From NCBI RefSeq assembly GCF_000003815.2, contig NC_049983.1, forward strand, positions 11,573,846 to 11,637,845: DNA of 64,000 nt, read 5' to 3'. The DNA comes from Branchiostoma floridae. Its lineage: Eukaryota; Chordata; Leptocardii; Amphioxiformes; Branchiostomatidae. Of this stretch, positions 1 through 11,700 are shown piece by piece. The notes under the pieces are model-generated. The model was not told the origin of the DNA and searched no databases. It saw only the letters and a list, made by a program, of their open reading frames with translations. Each line of letters opens with the position of its first letter. Position 1 is the stretch's first letter. A program made the position numbers and the translations under genes.

Positions 1-3000
1 TACATGTAAGTGATACATTTGTTTCAACACTGTGTCTGAAAGCTGTCAAATCCAATTAGATGCGATAGAAAGCAACTAAAAGCTTCTCTTCCCTTAGGCC
101 CCCCACTGTGAAGTTGTCCGCCAAACCCATGAAACATTTTTGACATATCTTTCAATTTTCTGGAAGAACAGGCCAACTAGTCAACTTCCCCCAGATCAAG
201 TTGCAGCCAGCAGTTTCAGACTACATCCGGTAAAGCCTCCTCTTATCTGGCTGTTCTTGAACTTGGCCTGGGCAGACTAAACAACTTGGTGGGGAGAAAC
301 CTGATCAAGAAGAAAGCCTCAAAATGTTTGCAGCTTGAGCTGGAATGTTTCAGCTCGGAAGTTAACCCCTCATCATCTCCCTACCAAAATGTTATAACTC
401 GTTTTTTCTTTCATTTTTCATGCGAATATAAAATGCATTTCCTCCAATCTTCTTCCTTCCAAAGACTAACAACAAAGCATCCTTTCAGGAAAGGAAGAAG
501 TCGGCCATCTGCCCAGAAATCAGAGATAGGGCAACCCTGCATTCCTTCCTTTCCGGAGAAATGTATCATGTTTCCAACGCTTGGTGTGCACAGTACATTT
601 CTGCCTTTTCCTTAGTAACAAGTTCAAGGACTAAAACATCTTAGTTTGGTGCCAAATTGCCTTGTTGTATACAAAACAGATGCAAGCGTGTGGAACTCAG
701 CTGGTCCATATCCTCAAACAGGAAGAGTTTTTTTTCTGCAAAGGGCCAATTAAAAACAGCCTCATGTGGTAGCAACTTCCAACTACCTTTACAGTAAAGT
801 TTACTTCACCTGAGACACTACTACCTGTATCATTTGCATCAGCAGAATGCAATCTTTTCATGAGGACATCCTAAACAGCTATTTTTGGGGGTTATTATTC
901 AGTTGATATTGTTTAATCCTGTCCATCAATGACTACAGTATGACCAGACATGCCCCCACCCTGTCACCACTTGTGATTCCGAGCCATCTCGCCAAAGACG
1001 TCACAACTTGTAGGCTACAGACTTTAGCAAACACTGTCTTGTCCATGTGAGACAACAACACAAAATTCCTAGTTGGCATCTTCTTGTCTTCAGGAAGGGG
1101 GTGGGTGGAAACAAGTGACCTTGTCCATTTAGCATGAAGCGTTCAAATATGCCCATGACCAAGGTGACAATGAATGATATATGACAGTTGGGATGAACTA
1201 TTTGATTCCCTTAAAGAAACTACAATAAAGTCAAAATTCTTCCTTGAAAGAATCTGTAGAACAAGAGGGAATATCATTAGTCTAAACTTGAAGCATTTCA
1301 TTTCCATTTAAAAAATGTTTGGGCAGTTGCATGGTTGAGCAAAATGATAAAACAAATTCACAGAAAAGAAGGAGGCTTCAACCCACTAAAACACAAGTGG
1401 TTCGCCCCATGAGTTCATCAGTTGTCACCTTATTTATGAACCCCCCAAGGCTAGTTGTTTCCAGATGGAAGAATCCTTCAGTGTAATGGTATGCCAAAAA
1501 CATGGACTTCTTATTACAGAGGGAGGAGGGGGGGTATGGTCATGGGCAGGCGTTGGCAGATCTGCAAAGTGCATTTGGGGCTACAGTAGCCCTGTGCTTG
1601 GTCAGATAACATTTGCTCATGTCCCCACAATAGCAAATGTGAATGTAGTGTTTTGCATGATGTACATCCAAACAGCTTTAAATGCATCAGCAAACTACAG
1701 CATTGTTAGTTGGACAACAGTGTATCTTCACTTTGAGTGACATGCGTCATTCCAAATTCCAGCTTTCCCAGAAGGGGATGATGCATGCATCGGTGACTGA
1801 GGGCATGTGCCTTTCCGCTACGAGTGTGGCTATGACCATATATAGAGGTTAAACCACCTGATCGTTTGCGCTGACCACTCGACCATATCAGAAGACAAGA
1901 AACGCAAACTTGTCGCAGCGACATTTACAATATTTGTGTGACAGTGTCTTCCTGTAGCTAGGTAGCAGTCTGGTGGCAAGTGCGCAGAGTCCAGGTACAC
2001 AGTACAGAGGTACAGGCTGGGCAAACAATCCTAACACATGCGGAATGTGCGGAATGCTGTCTGAGAAAACAAGGGTCACACTTCTTCTCTAACAGGGCAT
2101 AATGCAATAACGGCCTGTGATCCGAGTCCAAACTACTACACAAAGGGATTTACAGCGACAGCAAACTGGCAGCAAATAGACTCACGTCAACATAAGTCAC
2201 ACAAGCTTAAAACATCACAATGTTTTCCTGGACTCTATTTACGAATTATTAGCTGTAGCCATGGTAGTTGTTTCTCATACGTCATGCAGCCTTTTTGAAA
2301 AAAGTGAAATGAGAAATATCCGTGGATTAAGATTTCAATCTGGTAGGTCTGGAGGCTTATCACATTATCATGCATGCATTCTTCACTGGCTTTCGGCATT
2401 CACTAACCCAATCCTTAGAGGGCTCAACCTTTCCAAAACACTTTTAGCAAGGATTGTATTTGAAATGCGGTTTTAGGAAATCATTTTTTTCACCATCCAT
2501 GTTTATTGGTAAGCTAAAAACGTTGCCAGGAATAGCAACAATGAGCCAGGATGCGTGACTCCTATGTTTGTAGAACACAATGGATATATTTGGTTCCAAC
2601 ACATAAAAACAACTTTCGTTCTACACTACAGTAATTTAAGAAAACTGATAAATGCTTACAAAGAAAACTAGTTAGATCTGAAGTTCCTCTGGATAAACAT
2701 GCCTCAGTTGGGAAGGGTAGTATTAACACTACAGAAACTTTCCCCCTTCATGAGGAAGTTCCACTCTCAAATCCTGTTTACCGAGACCAGGTGAGTTGAC
2801 TCATCGAGACAAGGACCATTGTATACACACACGGTGTATGGCTACCTGTCTTATCATAAACTTTCAGTTCCAGTGTTTCTATTCCCCAATTTGCTTTGAT
2901 TAAGAGGGCAATTAATAATCATCCTCTTGGTTGAATAATGTATTTTCTATGATTAACTGAATATTTCATTCCAAAATCGGAAAAATGCACTCCATCACAA

Positions 3001-3623
3001 ATCATTTGATTTTTACACTTGACGGCATCTTGTGGGTTGTGTCGCCCACTGGTTTCTAAAAATATTTCAACCAGTTGCTACAGTAGAACCCAAAAACATT
3101 CTCTGACTCAGGTGACAGTACTTCGGAGAAAGATTGGCATAATTGCACCAATTTGTCTTTGTATAGAGTGTTTCGCACCTTGTTGTTGCGTTTATTGTGA
3201 CCCTCCCTGTAACACCTGAGTACACAAATCTTACCTACTTATACACAATCAGCGGGCCATAAACTGTGGGTTCGTTACTGGAGTATTTAGGACCCGTATA
3301 TGATGGGTGGTCATGCTTCAATTTGGTGGTCGATAAGCCCAGGCGTCCCACAGGGATACTGGAATGTAAGCTTTTCATTCTGGCATCGAGAGGACAAATA
3401 CAGCCACCACTCCGTGTTACCTTTCTACATGTTGCAAACTAGCTCAACGACTACAGTTGCCATTTTTCTTGATTTTACAATGAAAATACCACGAACAAGA
3501 GATGATTTCTAAGTACAGAGAGATACGTGCCTTTTGTAGAGAAATTACAAAAGGTTGAGATAATATTTGTGTCCTTTGTATTCCCCCTGGACACAGTGGC
3601 AACCCCAACGGCCGACCACCCAC
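1..3623 (-). other. Intron 1 of the NUAK-like kinase gene; no exon seen
   Basis: This stretch lies downstream of the kinase first exon, which ends at a GT donor at 3623-3622, so it should be intron. Reading both strands I found no second kinase exon (the expected continuation is the VAIK-lysine segment), no RNA gene and no clear repeat. Short open frames here begin at non-ATG codons and have no recognisable product. The intron is therefore longer than 3.6 kb and the next exon is outside the window. Confidence 0.6.
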
Positions 3624-3755
3624 CTTCTTCCCCTTCTTCTTCTCCTCGGCCAGCTTGACCTTCCCGTACGTTCCCTGTCCCAGGTTCTGTAACACCGAGA
3701 ACCTCTGCTTCAGGTTGTGCCGGTGTCCGGTACTCGCGGAAGTCACCGTATCCAT
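3624..3755 (-). CDS. NUAK: NUAK family SNF1-like Ser/Thr kinase, first coding exon (partial)
   Basis: The exon encodes 44 residues from the ATG at 3755 to a phase-0 GTGGGT donor after 3624. The segment HNLKQRFSVLQNLGQGTYGK contains the glycine-rich loop GQGTYG, and the 'HNLK+RY..L..LG.GTYGKVK' run is characteristic of NUAK1/NUAK2 (AMPK-related kinases activated by LKB1 that act in cell adhesion, ploidy control and stress). The nucleotide-binding lysine, catalytic loop and LKB1 site lie in exons left of the window. An in-frame ATG at 3833 would add 26 residues; I prefer 3755 because the residues between are not family-like. Assignment to NUAK rather than another AMPK-related kinase rests on this short match. 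The gene is head-to-head with the SHIPPO gene. Confidence 0.72.
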
Positions 3756-5765
3756 GGCTGTCCCAGAAAAATATGTAGATTGTGCACCAAAACCTTGACA
3801 GTCGCCACACACCGCCGTCTGACTACGAAACAACAGAATTTCTCTCGTGGTTAAAATCGATAGCGGCGTGCCCCAAATTGCGACATGGTCTCCCTGGCTC
3901 TCTGGGCGCTGTACTACCTCTCCGATAACGTCAGTCCAGATTTTAACGGTATCCTGTGTTGAAGGAAGCTTCCCAGTCGGCCCAAAACACAGTGAATCAC
4001 GGCGGTTGCCTTGCCTGTCCGCCCTGCCCAGTGTCTCTGTCCCGTCTGCTCGTGTTGTCCCGGCCCGGCGCTATTTCAGGCACGGGTAACGTCACTGTCC
4101 GACCGGAAAGGGGAGGGGCAAACATTCCAACTGCGGGGCGACAAAACACAAACCCCATTAAAACATTCAATGATCATAAATCCATTCATATATTACAAAA
4201 AGTCGGTACTGCTTAACTTACTTGATATAAATTATTTTATTCTAAAATATATAAACCTATTGTATTTCTTCTTATAGATACTGAATTTGATTCATAAACT
4301 ATTTGTATTCTGCTGCCTTATACTTTTCTTCCAAATATGGAAGTGTCTTTTCTTCCAAATATGGAAGAGTCCGAAAGAAAGCACGTGACGCGCACACACA
4401 GGTAGGGGCCATTGGTTAGTACAAGGAGGTTATTCAAAAATCCATTTCGATTGGCAAATTCCCAGAAGATAGACATATTTCGTACTCTCCATGGCTTTTG
4501 CACGAAAATTCAATTCAGGTTGATCGACAATCCTCACTCAGGTGTACAGTCTGGCTTGCGGTTTGAAAGTGGTTGTTAGGTGACGCAACTCAGGATGTGA
4601 AAGGATGAGGTCATTCAATTTGCGGTTTCCTCAGTATCCGATGTCGGAGGTTTTATCTAGTTACTGCAGTATCGTCACAGAAAAGCTATTATGTCACATG
4701 AAAGGAGCTTTCTTAGCACGCAAATTTATTCTCAAAGGAACGTTAACGTTAGTTAAATTCGATACCATACCAAGGCAGGTGCACATAAAAGGCAATAAGA
4801 TATCATAAAGAGCATGAACGGTGTATCTAACACGTTCATTTGAATTCGAATGAATGACAAAACTGAGCAGTACAAAAAAAACACTTGGATTCTTCAGTCC
4901 CAAAAATTGGTCGGTAGATCTTTGCAAAAAGAAACTTGCCTTTCTGTGCAAGTCGATCGTCGACCGTGGGGTGTTCGACAGTGGGGAAAACACCAATGTT
5001 TCATATGGTAAAGAGATCGTCGTTGAAAGGAAAACGAAAACTACGAAAAGCTTCAATTGGTCATCTCATGATTTAAAACGACAGGGCGGTGCGCCAAGTA
5101 TGTCACTGGAATCATGCTGTGGCAAAAGAGTTACAGATCCCTTAGGGCAAAGACAGATTTCGGACCACAAGAGTCAATGACCCTTGTTGGCCTAGTTCAT
5201 TATACAATGTATATGATACATTGTCTGTATTTTCTAAACTTATCTTCCAGGGGGTATTATCACGGGTATAGTAACTTAGTGGTTTATGATTTATGATTTG
5301 ACGAATACAGACGTAAGCATTTGATTTCTGCGCAGTACTAGTGTTTTACGCGCGATCCTGACGTCTATCTATAGTAGCTGACTGCACACAGAAGGCTAAG
5401 CCCATCGAAAATCGAAGGATGGAGGAAGCTAGTGCTGGAGTTAACCATGGTCCCGACTCTCTAGACGAGGATGGGACTAGGTAAGGTGAGGTGAAGTGAG
5501 GTATTATATAATAGTGCACCTTTCAGTTAGTCTACGATGGCTGGAGGGTAACCACAAGAATTAAAGCGCATGCCCTTAGATATAACGTTAGACACAGAAA
5601 CACAGAAAGCGCCACAGACGACTTACGATATAACCCTGACTGATTCATCTCCTTGGAGATTAGGATTTACCCTCGTTACATCTGCTTAAAGATAAGTACT
5701 TCCGGTCTGGTGTGCGCGCCGGTGTTCCTGTGTGCGGTTTTCATTCCTGCCTCACAGTCACTGCC
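3756..5765. other. Intergenic region between divergent NUAK-like and SHIPPO genes
   Basis: About 2 kb separates the two divergent start codons, so promoters of both should lie here. There is a GC-richer patch at about 3850-4130. Two direct copies of a segment with core CTTCCAAATATGGAAG lie at 4324-4370. At 5419-5479 an ATG frame (MEEASAGVNHGPDS...) runs into a GTAAGG donor, which could be an upstream exon. An acceptor-like CTCACAG ends just before 5758, eight bases ahead of the SHIPPO start codon. The frame of the 5419 ATG does not join the SHIPPO frame, so if used it would be a leader with an upstream reading frame. Confidence 0.4.
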
Positions 5766-8700
5766 ATGTCCGTGTTTGGGAACGATCTAGGTATGATGTC
5801 CCGCTGTCCGGAAATTTCCCGCATTTTCCACTTAACCACATTTCGGGTTAGACATACCATTTATGGGATACAAGTACATTTTCTTCACACAGAAGTTACT
5901 TTCTTGTCACCGTTTAGGCCAGCCTATTTCCAAACCGGGGCCCGGCCGGGCAGCTTTCGGAAAAGAAAAGTATGGCACTATACTACGCAAGCCTTAAAGA
6001 GAATATTCATGTGGATTATTTGTGTATACATTTCTATTTTTCGCCTCCATAAACAGACCGGCCGGGCCCCGGTTTGGAAGTGTGACGTTAGCCTAGACAC
6101 TGGAAGAAGATAATTAAAACTGTCAAGAAATTAACTTCGTCATAGCTGTCTAATAGCATACAGCGAACATTGCAATATTTACCTTAGGTAAGCTTGCTAA
6201 AGCTTAACTGAACTGACGCTTGTGGTTACAAAGCAGGAATCGTGTGTTACGCACTAGGCGACTGCGCTAATAGAATGAGTCAAATCCAACAGTGATAGAT
6301 AGATGTCAAAGCAATAAAAGGATGTGCTGTTCTATGGAACAAAGCATGTGGCGTTCTATCACTTGTTGTTATGACGTTAGTAGGCTTGTTATGTTATGTT
6401 ATTCGAGTCGTTGTCAACGACAAGATGTGGGCTAACGTGGCCGCCATTATTGGTATCAGCAAGTCGGAGGAACAAACTAAGGTGGAAGATGACGTTAAGG
6501 ACGTCCAGGTATCGTGGAAGAAGGCCAACAGAGACGGTATAAGTGCTGGTTTTAACTGGTGTAAATTATTGTGGGCTAAACCATCCATCGATACACGATG
6601 CCATGATGACAACTTCAGTGTAAAGTTGTTTCCGAAAAACGTAATTTTTGCCTGATCATGCAACTTCAAAGGCATCATGAAAGTTTTATTAGTGCGAACT
6701 GGCTTTCGGTGATTCAGTTGAAGTAAATGTGTCTATTTGTTGTTGTGTACATATAAGAAAGGACGTTCTCATTGACGATAAGGCCGCATGCATACCTTTT
6801 TGTCCGTTAGGAGGCAGGCGGACCCCCATGGGTACGTACGTTCCACCGGACGGCCAGCTACCCTACACACAGCTGGGTAAGTGGTGTACTCTGTGTTGTA
6901 GAGGGCATCTAATTGGTGCTTCAAAGAGAATAATTATGTCTTAGCTATAACTAGCTATAGGATATAATCAAAATACCGTTTATTTGTAACAACGAACAGC
7001 TGCTACGTTCTCACTCTTATTCAGTCACTCTCGCTCTATCACGTAATCACTCTCGCTCAATCGCTCAATCATTCAATCAATCAATGAATCGTTCACTAGC
7101 TCACTCATTCATTCCTTCTCTCCTCCTTGTGAATCGACTTTAGACTGCCTGCCAGGTCCTGCAGACTACAGCCCGAAGGTTGACCTGACCAAACCCCAGG
7201 CACCACAGTACTCTATCTCGGGCAAGCAGAGGCATCAGGGGGAAGGCGACAGTATGTAATTCTCTGCCTTTGATTTTAACGAAAGTAGAAAAAATTGTGA
7301 ACTGTCGTCTAAATATATGTAACGTTACTGTCTGTCAAACTAGCTTCAATTGAAGGTATCAGTGCAGGGCTAGATCCAAAGCCTGCTATGTACGGTGAGG
7401 ATAAGTTCTAGAACATCGCTATGGATTCTTGTTATCTCGTCTTATTTGGTTCAACTTGTATATATAATTCACATTTCTTAGGCCATGGGCCCTATGCTAC
7501 ATGTCTACAGACCGTACTTTCAACTTGTATATATTCTCTGGCTATACATCCGAAGTTGTGCTGTTTCTCCTAGACCCCTGTCCAGCCGACTACGACACGA
7601 TACATGACCTTGTGTGGAAGCGGCGCACCGTGACACTGAAGGAGAAGGGACGGACAGACCCGTACGACGTAAAACGTACGTTGCCCCTTACCTGTCAAAA
7701 CGTCAAAAATTAACTCAAACTTCGTCTTCACAAAAGATTTTTATGCTTTATGCATACATGTATTTCAAAATCTTAGTGCATATTTCTTGTTTTACAGCTG
7801 AAAAACACGTGACCTGCAGTCTAGGTCCGGCCACTTACGTCGTGCGTAGTCGGGAAACCGGGACCAAGGGACCGAAGTTCAGCATTCAATCCCGCGGGCC
7901 GCACGGCGTGAACCCCGGCTACCCCGACCTGCGCGTCCAGCCTGTGGACACTCATGGTACGGTATCTGTCTGTATATCTGTATCTATATAGCCGGTATAA
8001 CCGGCCTTCGGCGTAACACACCAGTAGCTGTCAACCACATCATCTATACAAACATTATAAACATTACTGTGATTCATCATCAATAACAAACGTCATTTAC
8101 TAGCATCTGAAAGTATTCGTCTCCATCTTCTTGGTTCTCGCTTCTCACACACTGACTGAAGCATAAAACTTTATAACGTTACAACAGCACACCTAATCAT
8201 ATCCGCAGTGCTAGTCATTTATGTAAAAACAAACTATTGAAAGTTATCCAATCACTGATATTTCTGTGATTCTGTAGGATTCAAGACCCCTGGTCTAAGT
8301 TACCGTCCAAACTCCCGGTACTGGGGCCGCGGACCCAAGCCTTCTATGGGCCAGGCTATCGCCCAGAGATTCCCTGACGGGCCAGGTTGGTTTAACTTTC
8401 TAATATTTTTTATTTCATTTTTATCATTTCATTATCATTCGGTTTTAAAGTACTGTCTTTTCCAGCACAGAATAACTGTGAGAGTTGATATCTGCAAAAA
8501 AAAAAAAAACAACTTCCATATACCACATCGCACATCGTATAGTTTTGTGGTCCTCACACCTTAGTACGTTTGAAGCCGTTTAATTGCATACCATTTTGCC
8601 AGTGTATTTCGTGCAATTATGCGGGCTGTGCGACAATGCGAAGCCATCCAGCTGGACAGCACTGGTTTGAGATTTTGAGATTCCGTGCAATTAACAGAAG

Positions 8701-11700
8701 TTTGCGGTAATCCCTTGGGCGATTAACTGGTTTCTACTGTAGAACCTGCATCTGCACTAAGTCCCAACCTTTAAACTCGTCTTCAGGGTCGGGGACAATG
8801 GTAGGTTTCCAACACCTCTAGTCGTTCTAGTCCTCAGAACTAGACTATTGTAGCTGTATTCATAGATTAAGAACATTCCTGTCACCACGTGCAGGTCCGG
8901 CAGAATACACCATAAGGGACGTTCGGTACATGCCGTGTTACTCTCTCGCCAAGCGGCTGCCCGACCTAACTCCGGTGCCGGGGAAGGAAGGGCCTCCTCC
9001 CAACAGCTACGACTTGGGCACGACGGTCGGCACAGGGGTGTCCACGTCACTACGGAGCAGGCACGACATTAAGAAGAGTGAGTCACCAAGACGACGTGAA
9101 ACTATAGAAATTGTCAGACAAAGTCAAACTATATGAGAATCAACAATGTACTATTTAGTAAATAGGATCCTCTCATCAAGTACAGTCGTCAGACTCGCCA
9201 CATAAACAGCACACCAAGTTCTGAGAAGTTTATTTGTTAGATGCTACATGCTAGATATCAACAGTGCACTGTATTCTCAACAATACCCTTCGGGAAAGCT
9301 CAAGCAATACAGACTGCATAAATGCACAAAAATGTAGTTTTGACATCGGTTGTTGTTCAAATGGCACCCCCATGTATAAATGATCAACTAAAAGATTCTG
9401 ACGGTCAGGGATCATTGTATGAATTGTAAAAGAAATGCTATTTTTACGCTTAGTAGTGAATTGCAAGTAGGTTTCCACATAATGTCATTTTCCTCCCTTA
9501 CTTCAGAGGATTACACACCGAGTCCCAACACCTACGTCCCTCGGGAGCGGTGGCACCTGGCTCCCACCGCACAGCTGACATACCGGTGGTTTGAGCCGAA
9601 AGGTAAGGATAACTAGGCCGGTATGCGTCCTATCCTAGCTCTGCTTCGCTCCCATGGTCACTTCTGTGTAGAATAGTCTGGCCCCAACACCGCGAATCAC
9701 TACTGAGGTTGACCTCTACGTGTTCACGATGACCACTTCAGCACCAAGGACAGCGCTGGTGCCTGTTTATACAGTAGAAGCCGCGCCGTTTATTTGCACA
9801 CCCGTCTGCCAGCAAATTTCGTGCAGTTATTCCGGTGGTGCAGAAAAGCGATGTTATCATCATCATCATCATCATCCTTTATTGATTTCAACATAGCAGA
9901 CATAATACCAGCCTGAATAGCGTTGAAATTTACAACATAAAAACCGTATATATACAATAAGAAACAATATACTTAAGTAGTAAACAACATCTCCGACGTT
10001 AAGTAGCCATTGTTACTGCCTACATGTCTACAGTCTTGTTGTACAGCTTGATAGCTGTGTGCAGGAAAGAGTTCTGAAGTCTTTTAGTTCTAGCTGGGGG
10101 GATGGAGAAAGTGTTTTTGTTTCTCAGTGATCGTCCCGTGGCAGTTGATCTGGAAGGTGGAACCATGTCGTGTAGGGGATGGTCAACATCCAACATTTGT
10201 GTGAAAAGTTTGACAGCTGCATCCTCGCGTCGCGACTGGAGGGTGGGTAGGTCGGGCACATCGCGCCTGCCCGCTCGGCTGATGATCCGTAGAGCCCGCT
10301 GTTGGACTCTCTGCATTGCGCGTTCCTGTTCCTTGCTGCAGCCTACAAGGAGGACATTACCGTACTCGAGGACTGGGCGCACGAGGGACACGTAGATAGT
10401 CACTAGGTCGGCGACACTGGTCCCTTGCTTTGCAAGTAGTCTCAAGAAGTGTAGTCTACGGGAGGCTTTAGTAACCATTGAGGTTACTTGTTCTTGCAGG
10501 GTGAGATTTTTGTCCAAGATGAAGCCCAGACCTTTTGCGGACGCGACCCACGGAACGCACACACCCCCAAGGGTTAACCTTGGTGGGCTGGGAACGGATC
10601 TGCAGACACAGATTATCCAGCTGTACCGCACCACCACGGGACTTGGGGATTCCGTGCAACTGCAATTAACAAAAGTGTGCGTTCGTTGTGCTATTAACTG
10701 GCGTTTAATGTATCCGCTCGTCTTTTCTTCCAGCCGAGACCAGGCCCAGTCCCACCGACCACACCATCACCAAGGCCAACTGCAGGAAGGGCCCGTCCTA
10801 CTCCATGGCCAAGAGGATGGCTCCATGCTGGCCGGACGTGTTGAACTATCCCAGTAAGGGTACGTCAGCTGAGTGCCCTCTAGTACACGTTGTGTGTAAT
10901 GTAAGCGACGTAACTATTCAAGGCTGGAATTATTTATCAGCAAACGAGAGTTCATCCCGGAACAGTTCTGTCAAAGGCATTAATATAAATACCGAAGGTT
11001 TTCAGCTTCGTCTCAAGACAACAAAAACCTTCACAAGACTGTGGTCATTTAAGTCTATTCTTTCGCGGGGTTCTGTTTTTCTGTTGGGAAAGGATATAAC
11101 TTAACGTTAACGCCGAAGTCAGGAAAAGGTAACACATATACGTAGTGCTGTAAAACTGACTTATACATGTATTCCAAAGGAACACATCCACACTAGATCT
11201 TTTGACCATCCAAGCACATGCGGCAAATGTTCGGCTAAGGCAAATCGTTAGATAAAATAGTATTTACGTTTGCAGTGAAAGGTGACGTCCCTGGCCCCGG
11301 GAACTACAACCTGCCCAGCTTCCTGACGAATGACGGCACGGCACACTCCATTGGCAGGCGGCCTGCCTCGTCTAAAGGTTAGTTTTGATTATACATGGGA
11401 TTTTTCAAGTAAATAAGAACTACTTCAAACCCTGCATATATGTAGCCGCGTCGAAAACGCTGACAGACTACGGGGGGAATCATGTCTTCTATGGTCATGG
11501 TTATTTGAAGGCTTAATCAAATAAGAAAATCACTTTTGTTTTAACACCAATTTGATAAGCTTCGCAAAAGTCACGTCTGCCTTTTAATCCGACTAGACTA
11601 CATGGAGCCATACCTAAGATCACCTAAATCTCCTTAAAATTCATGTTCTTCAAACAGTACTCTACTCATTATGTTCTAATCTTTTCTCTTAATTCAGCCC

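Noticed and set aside
286..615. 109-codon plus-strand frame
   Set aside because: Starts at TTG, has no recognisable similarity, and lies in the kinase intron on the other strand.
6371..6655. 94-codon ATG frame (MTLVGLLCYVIRVVVNDK...) as an N-terminal SHIPPO exon
   Set aside because: It has no suitable donor in phase, and the short exon 5766-5790 fits the required phase exactly.
10102..10395. Plus-strand 97-codon frame
   Set aside because: Antisense shadow of the reverse transcriptase frame.
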